DNA of 8,667 nucleotides from NCBI GenBank assembly GCA_013202185.1, contig JABMSA010000240.1, positions 1 to 8,667 on the forward strand. Direction: 5' to 3'. Below are positions 5,129-8,667 of this stretch, piece by piece (the stretch's first letter is position 1; each line of letters starts with the position of its first letter). Both the position numbers and the translations under genes were made by a program. Source of the DNA: Planctomycetota bacterium. Lineage in GTDB: Bacteria; Planctomycetota; PUPC01; JABMSA01. The notes beneath the pieces are model-generated. The model was not told the origin of the DNA. It searched no databases and saw only the letters and a program-made list of their open reading frames with translations.

Positions 5129-7660
5129 ATGAGCAAGAGCAAATCGAACAAGCCGCCGACGATCCATCTGCTGTGCAACTCGCACCTCGATCCCGCCTGG
5201 CAGTGGACGTGGCAGGATGGCGCCTCAGACGCGATCTCGACCTTCCGTACCGCCGCCGACCTCTGCGAGGAGTTCGATGAGTTCGTCTTCAACCACAACG
5301 AATCGATCCTCTACGAATGGATCGAGCAATTGGAGCCCGCCCTCTTCGAGCGCATCCGGAAGCTGGTGCGGCAGGGCAAATGGAGTATCATCGGCGGATG
5401 GTACCTTCAGCCCGATTGCAACATGCCCGGCGGCGAGTCGATGGTGCGACAGATACTCATCGGCAAGAATTACTTCAAGGAGAAGTTCGGCGTCGACGTG
5501 AAGGCCGGCGTCAATTTCGATTCGTTCGGACACTCTCGCGGGCTAGTGCAGATCCTCGCGAAGAGCGGATACTCCTATTACCTCTGCACGCGCCCCAACG
5601 ACTTCCGGCGCTGCGAGGAAATCGACGGCGACACCTTCGTGTGGATCGGCTTCGACGGCTCCGAAATCCTCACCCGCAGAAATAACGCGTCATACGCCAC
5701 GCGCGTAAACTCCGCCGGCCCCACCCTCCGCCGCTGGTTGGAGAAGATGGACAAGCACAACCCCGATACGCTCTTTCTCTGGGGCGTGGGCGATCACGGC
5801 GGCGGAGCGTCCCGCAAGGACCTGCGCGACATTCGCAAGGTCATCGCCAGGCAGAAAGACTTCAACCCCGTCCACTCGACGCTCGAAGGATGGTTCAAGG
5901 AAGTCGCCAAGAAGCAAGACTCCCTCTCGCGCTTCGCCTACGACATGAATCCAACGAGCCCCGGCTGCTACACGACAATGATCCGCCTCAAGCAGAAGCA
6001 TCGCCGGCTGGAGAACGAAATCTACTCGCTCGAGAAGATGGCGTCGGCGGCTGCGCTCCAAGGGCTGATCGACTATCCGAAAACGCAGATCGAGCAGGCG
6101 CTCAAGGCGGCGCTCTTTGCCGAGTTTCACGACATGCTGCCCGGCTCGGGCATACAGGACGTCGAGGGCGACACGGTGCAGCTTCTGGAATACGGGCTCG
6201 AGATCACCGCTCGCGAAAAGCTGCGCGCATTTTTCGCACTCGCTCGCGGGCAGCGCCCCGCCCACATAGACAATCCGCCGATCCTCGTTTACAACCCGCA
6301 CCCGTTCAACGTGAGCGGCCTCGTCGAACTCGAATTCCATCTGCACGACTTCAACTGGCGAGGAACATTCTTCGACGCGCCGGTCTATCAGAATGGGCGC
6401 CTGCTCCCCTGCCAAACCGAAACGGAGCTTGCGGGCTCGCACCTCGACTGGGCCAAGCACGAGGTCTTCTGGGCGGACCTCAAGCCGGGGATGAATCGCT
6501 TCGACACCAAGCTGAACGAACTGAAGGGAAAGCCGCGCCTGCGCCTCGAGGCGCGAAACGGCCGCATCCGGTTCAAGACGCAGGATATGGAAGTCGTGAT
6601 AAACACGCGGACGGGCCTGGTCGACCGCTGGCGCGTCGGCGGCAAGGACGTCGTCGCCTCGAAAGCGTTCCAGCCGGTTGTCATCAAGGATTCGGCGAAC
6701 CCCTGGGGCTATGATTTCCGTCGCTACAAGGCCGCGCCCGAGGGGAGATTCACGCTGATGTCGGCGAAAGAGGGATCGGCGTTTTCCGGCTTGTCAAGTG
6801 CGGTGCCTTCGGTTCGCATCATCGAAGACGGCCCGGCGCGAAGCGTGGTCGAGGCCGTGTTTGCGTGGGGCCGCTCGCGGATCTGCCAGCGTTACAAGCT
6901 TCCGAAGTTCGGCACGGAGTTCGAGGTCGAAACGCGCGTTGTCTGGGGCGAGGTACACAAGTGCCTCAAGCTCGCTGTGCCGTTTGCCAGGCCGGCCGGG
7001 CGCTTTCTCGGACAGGTTGCGTATGGCGTGCAGGAACTGCCAAACGACGGAGACGAAGCGATCAGCCACAAGTGGCAAGCCTTGATGAGCGAGGACGAAT
7101 CGCTCGCGCTAACGTGCATCGACAACGGCATCTACGGGTCCGACATACGCGGCGGCGCGCTTCGCCTCACGCTGCTGCGGTCGCCCAACTACTCGAACCA
7201 GGGCTCGGAATCGGTGCTCGAGGATCGCCACAACCCGGTGATCGACGTCGGCGAGCGCATCTATCGCTTCTGGTTCAACGCCGGCCCGACCGACGAGCGC
7301 CTGGCTCACATCGACCGCGAAGCGTTGACGAAAAACGAGGTACCCTACGCGCTGTCATTCTTCCCTCCGGGCGACAAGGTCGACAAGCCGAAGCCATTGG
7401 CCACGCTCAGCGACGATGTCCTGCAGATAGCGGCCGCAAAGATAGCCGAGAAAGGAAACGACCTGATCCTGCGCCTCTTCAACCCGACCTGCACCGCTCG
7501 CCGCAGCACGCTGTCGGTGCCGTGCCTTGGCGCCAGGCGGCGCGTTGAGCTTGGGCCGTTCGAGATCCGGAGCCTGCGCATCAAGGCGAGATCAGGAAAG
7601 ATAATCGACGTCGACCTCATGGAACGGCCGGCGCCCAGGAAGCAGAGTTCCCAGCAGTGA
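5129..7660 (+). CDS. Glycoside hydrolase family 38 alpha-mannosidase
   Basis: An 843-residue protein with no signal peptide, so probably cytoplasmic. It hydrolyses alpha-mannosidic bonds with retention, using a zinc ion. The start is fixed by GGAGG (5116-5120), 8 bases before ATG. The catalytic domain (about 10-270) shows zinc ligands H19 and D21 in CNSHLDPAW, the PDCNMPGGES block (95-104), the nucleophile D131 in NFDSFGHS, and GVGDHGGG (219-226). The middle helical domain starts at GCYTTM (279) and carries the last expected zinc ligand, H334, in EFHDMLPGS. The rest (about 380-830) is the beta-sandwich region. All key residues are intact and the length is normal for the family. It has its own strong promoter and stands alone on its strand. 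Its last codons and stop lie inside a palindromic repeat. It may act on imported mannosides or glycoprotein fragments; exact linkage preference cannot be read from sequence. Confidence 0.95.
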   Translation: MSKSKSNKPPTIHLLCNSHLDPAWQWTWQDGASDAISTFRTAADLCEEFDEFVFNHNESILYEWIEQLEPALFERIRKLVRQGKWSIIGGWYLQPDCNMPGGESMVRQILIGKNYFKEKFGVDVKAGVNFDSFGHSRGLVQILAKSGYSYYLCTRPNDFRRCEEIDGDTFVWIGFDGSEILTRRNNASYATRVNSAGPTLRRWLEKMDKHNPDTLFLWGVGDHGGGASRKDLRDIRKVIARQKDFNPVHSTLEGWFKEVAKKQDSLSRFAYDMNPTSPGCYTTMIRLKQKHRRLENEIYSLEKMASAAALQGLIDYPKTQIEQALKAALFAEFHDMLPGSGIQDVEGDTVQLLEYGLEITAREKLRAFFALARGQRPAHIDNPPILVYNPHPFNVSGLVELEFHLHDFNWRGTFFDAPVYQNGRLLPCQTETELAGSHLDWAKHEVFWADLKPGMNRFDTKLNELKGKPRLRLEARNGRIRFKTQDMEVVINTRTGLVDRWRVGGKDVVASKAFQPVVIKDSANPWGYDFRRYKAAPEGRFTLMSAKEGSAFSGLSSAVPSVRIIEDGPARSVVEAVFAWGRSRICQRYKLPKFGTEFEVETRVVWGEVHKCLKLAVPFARPAGRFLGQVAYGVQELPNDGDEAISHKWQALMSEDESLALTCIDNGIYGSDIRGGALRLTLLRSPNYSNQGSESVLEDRHNPVIDVGERIYRFWFNAGPTDERLAHIDREALTKNEVPYALSFFPPGDKVDKPKPLATLSDDVLQIAAAKIAEKGNDLILRLFNPTCTARRSTLSVPCLGARRRVELGPFEIRSLRIKARSGKIIDVDLMERPAPRKQSSQQ

Positions 7661-7703
7661 ACTACTGGGCTATTTTCAGCCGTCCCTACGGGACTCAATC
7701 AGA
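7650..7703 (-). repeat. REP-like unit 1, full, reverse orientation
   Basis: Hairpin 2 is CCCAGCAGT/ACTACTGGG (7650-7669; one mismatched pair). Hairpin 1 is GTCCC-TAC-GGGAC (7682-7694). It matches 8614-8667 over 54 bases with a single difference (T at 7673, C at 8637). Its first 11 bases are the final codons and TGA stop of the mannosidase. Confidence 0.85.
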
Positions 7704-7716
7704 CACCCGCGCACAG

Positions 7717-7778
7717 AAAACACATCTTCAGTGCCGTAGGCACGACTGAGTTTAGCCCAGTGTTTCAACGCTGGGCAT
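7717..7778 (+). repeat. REP-like unit 2, full, forward orientation
   Basis: Hairpin 1 is GTGCC-GTA-GGCAC (7731-7743). Hairpin 2 is 7755-7776. Its first 33 bases recur exactly at 7878-7910. Read backwards it aligns with unit 1, so units 1 and 2 form a 127-bp imperfect inverted repeat with a short spacer. Confidence 0.85.
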
Positions 7779-7812
7779 TCCTGGCCATTTCAACGCTGGG
7801 CATTCCTGGCCA
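7763..7812. repeat. Perfect 25-bp tandem duplication
   Basis: Bases 7763-7787 and 7788-7812 are identical, each beginning TTTCAACGCTGGGCATTC and ending CTGGCCA. The second copy holds only the right half of hairpin 2, so it is a slipped partial copy rather than a functional unit. Confidence 0.9.
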
Positions 7813-7850
7813 TTTTCAGCCGTCCCTACGGGACTCAATCAGACACCCGC
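7813..7850 (-). repeat. REP-like unit 3, partial, reverse orientation
   Basis: The 38 bases are identical to 7673-7710 of unit 1 and its flank, with hairpin 1 at 7822-7834. The left part (hairpin 2) has been replaced by the 25-bp tandem copy. Confidence 0.85.
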
Positions 7851-7877
7851 CGCCGCTCCTTGGAGGAGGGCAAACGC

Positions 7878-7939
7878 AAAACACATCTTCAGTGCCGTAG
7901 GCACGACTGACCCTAGCCCAGTGTTTCAACGCTGGGCAT
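7878..7939 (+). repeat. REP-like unit 4, full, forward orientation
   Basis: Hairpin 1 is 7892-7904 and hairpin 2 is 7916-7937. It differs from unit 2 mainly in the 3-base linker (CCC instead of GTT). It faces unit 3 across a 27-base spacer that itself contains a small CTCCT/AGGAG hairpin. Confidence 0.85.
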
Positions 7940-7979
7940 TCTGACTGACCTTAGCCCAGTGTTTCAACGCTGGGCATTT
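7940..7979 (+). repeat. REP-like unit 5, hairpin 2 only
   Basis: It retains the CTGA+3+TAG linker (CTGACCTTAG) and a complete hairpin 2 (7954-7975) but lacks hairpin 1. It lies in the same orientation as unit 4, 38 bases further on. Confidence 0.8.
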
Positions 7980-7993
7980 CTGGGCGTATGGCT

Positions 7994-8010
7994 GGGTGCA
8001 TCTGCAACCC
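7994..8010. other. Small hairpin just downstream of the transposase stop
   Basis: GGGTGCA and TGCAACCC pair with one bulged base around a TC loop, 12 bases after the transposase stop on its own strand. It could be the right-end hairpin used by a Y1 transposase or a weak terminator; neither is proven. Confidence 0.3.
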
Positions 8011-8021
8011 GCCGGCGAGTC

Positions 8022-8474
8022 TTATCCCCACACATGTCGTTCGTCGTAGTCTATGCCGTGCTTCTTCAGGATCGCAAGAAACTCATCCTCGAACGTTGTG
8101 CCAAGGTGATGTTTCTCCTGGTTCCGAATATAGCTCGTCGTCTCTCTGATGCCGGACACACTCACGCTGAATGCGCCGTACCCCTCCTGCCAGGCAAATT
8201 GATCGTGTGCAGGAGATGTCTCACTGATCCATTTCGACGAGCCCCCCTTGATCAACTGGATGGCTTTCGCAGTGGACAGCGTCGAAGGGAGACTCACAAG
8301 AAGGTGCACGTGGTCGTGTGAGCCACCCACGGCAAGCGGGACGATATCGTTCGTGCGGGCAATGCCGGCCATATAGCTCCACAGCCGCCCCCTGACATCC
8401 GGGGTGATGGAATCGAGGCGGTTCTTCGTGCTGAAAATGTAATGCATGTGGCAACTGACATAAGAATGTGGCAT
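8022..8474 (-). CDS. tnpA: IS200/IS605-like Y1 (HUH) transposase, RAYT-type
   Basis: A 150-residue single-domain HUH endonuclease that cuts and joins single-stranded DNA at hairpin ends. The metal-binding HUH motif is H55-V-H57 in GGSHDHVHLL. The catalytic tyrosine is Y115 with Q119 in the SYIRNQEKHH helix, the Y-x3-Q arrangement of TnpA enzymes. The WQEGYGAFSVS block (95-105) and the C-terminal HGIDYDERHVWG are typical of this COG1943 subgroup. The start at 8474 has AAGGAG 9 bases upstream. A longer frame back to 8600 would add a low-complexity Leu/Gly leader translated from a minisatellite and is rejected. The gene is intact, has no tnpB partner, and is flanked on both sides by the same palindromic repeat family. 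This fits a REP-mobilising RAYT or an IS200-type element. Confidence 0.9.
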   Translation of the reverse strand: MPHSYVSCHMHYIFSTKNRLDSITPDVRGRLWSYMAGIARTNDIVPLAVGGSHDHVHLLVSLPSTLSTAKAIQLIKGGSSKWISETSPAHDQFAWQEGYGAFSVSVSGIRETTSYIRNQEKHHLGTTFEDEFLAILKKHGIDYDERHVWG

Positions 8475-8613
8475 GGTATTCTGCTCCTTGTGGAAATCCC
8501 AACGGACACAGCATGCCAAGCATGTCCATGAGCCCAGCATGTCTAAAACGGCCAGCAAGTTCAACGTGCCCAACAGGCCCAACAGGCCCAACAGGCCCAA
8601 CAGGCCCAGCAGG
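8475..8613. other. Low-complexity upstream region of the transposase
   Basis: No gene is seen. It holds the transposase ribosome site, three copies of AGCATGYC (8510-8517, 8519-8526, 8536-8543), a small CATGC-CAA-GCATG hairpin (8512-8524), and the start of the 9-bp tandem repeat. The left-end recognition hairpin of the element may be here, but it cannot be defined from one copy. Confidence 0.4.
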
Positions 8614-8621
8614 CCCAGCAG
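8571..8621. repeat. 9-bp minisatellite, about 5.7 copies
   Basis: Four perfect CAACAGGCC units (8571-8606) are followed by CAGCAGGCC and a partial CAGCAG. It runs directly into the last palindromic unit. On the minus strand it reads as a Leu-Leu-Gly repeat in frame with the transposase, but it lies before that gene's true start. Confidence 0.9.
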
Positions 8622-8667
8622 TGAACTACTGGGCTACTTTCAGCCGTCCCTACGGGACTCAATCAGA
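8614..8667 (-). repeat. REP-like unit 6, cut by the window end
   Basis: It is identical to unit 1 (7650-7703) except for one base, with hairpin 2 at 8614-8633 and hairpin 1 at 8646-8658. A forward partner unit probably follows outside the window. Confidence 0.85.

Larger units (their letters stand above)
7650..7979. repeat. Array of REP/BIME-like composite palindromic repeats
   Basis: The 330 bases after the mannosidase are almost entirely built of one repeat family. A full unit has hairpin 1 (GTSCC-GTA-GGSAC), a linker GRCTGA+3+TAG, and hairpin 2 (arms GCCCAGYGTT and AACGCTGGGC, loop TC). Units occur in both orientations and form two head-to-head pairs (7650-7776 and 7813-7937) plus partial copies. 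The array may also serve as the mannosidase transcript terminator or stabiliser. No protein-coding gene is supported here. Confidence 0.9.

Noticed and set aside
5890..6714. Second long frame (274 codons) within the mannosidase gene
   Set aside because: It is an overlapping +1 frame with shadow composition. The mannosidase frame contains all catalytic motifs without interruption.
7650..7979. CRISPR array
   Set aside because: Repeats are internally palindromic, occur in both orientations, and have irregular, non-unique spacers. No cas gene is nearby.
8475..8600. Extended start of the transposase with a Leu/Gly-rich leader
   Set aside because: The leader is translated minisatellite. A good ribosome site precedes the ATG at 8474, and the family normally begins with the strand carrying HMHYIFSTKNR.

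Overview
The window is GC-rich and looks like a chromosomal segment of an uncultured, heterotrophic bacterium of the Planctomycetota type, or of a related group such as Lentisphaerota or Hydrogenedentota. That placement is an inference. It rests on a very large secreted beta-propeller protein with CBM9-like domains, a GH38 alpha-mannosidase, and a high-copy-style intergenic palindrome family next to a Y1 transposase. No marker gene is present to fix the taxonomy.

Left part (116-4825, all minus strand). Reading with transcription from right to left: a 72-residue two-helix membrane protein of the LiaI/LiaF (DUF5668-like) type, a small metal-binding cupin, a 313-bp gap holding the relic of a REP-associated Y1 transposase, and a 1234-residue exported protein. 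The exported protein has an N-terminal signal peptide, a FlgD-like Ig fold, a beta-propeller region and two C-terminal CBM9-like domains.

Middle (4826-5128). This is a 303-bp divergent promoter region. It has a good sigma-70-like promoter for the minus-strand membrane-protein/cupin unit (TTGCCA-17-TATACT) and another for the plus-strand mannosidase (TTGAAT-17-TATAAT). A 9-bp inverted repeat overlaps the -10 box of the mannosidase promoter and is a candidate operator.

Right part (5129-8667). An intact cytoplasmic GH38 alpha-mannosidase is followed by a dense array of composite palindromic repeats (7650-7979), an intact IS200/IS605-like (Y1, HUH) transposase on the minus strand, a 9-bp minisatellite, and a further copy of the repeat that runs off the window end. 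Each repeat unit has two hairpins. Units are paired head-to-head, so that one arm is the reverse complement of the other, with compensatory base changes in a stem. This is the architecture of a REP/BIME system with its RAYT transposase, and it is the most interesting system in the window.

Functionally, the exported propeller/CBM protein and the cytoplasmic mannosidase fit a glycan-using locus: binding or recognition outside, mannoside cleavage inside. The cupin could be a sugar-binding or regulatory partner. These links come from proximity and family knowledge only.
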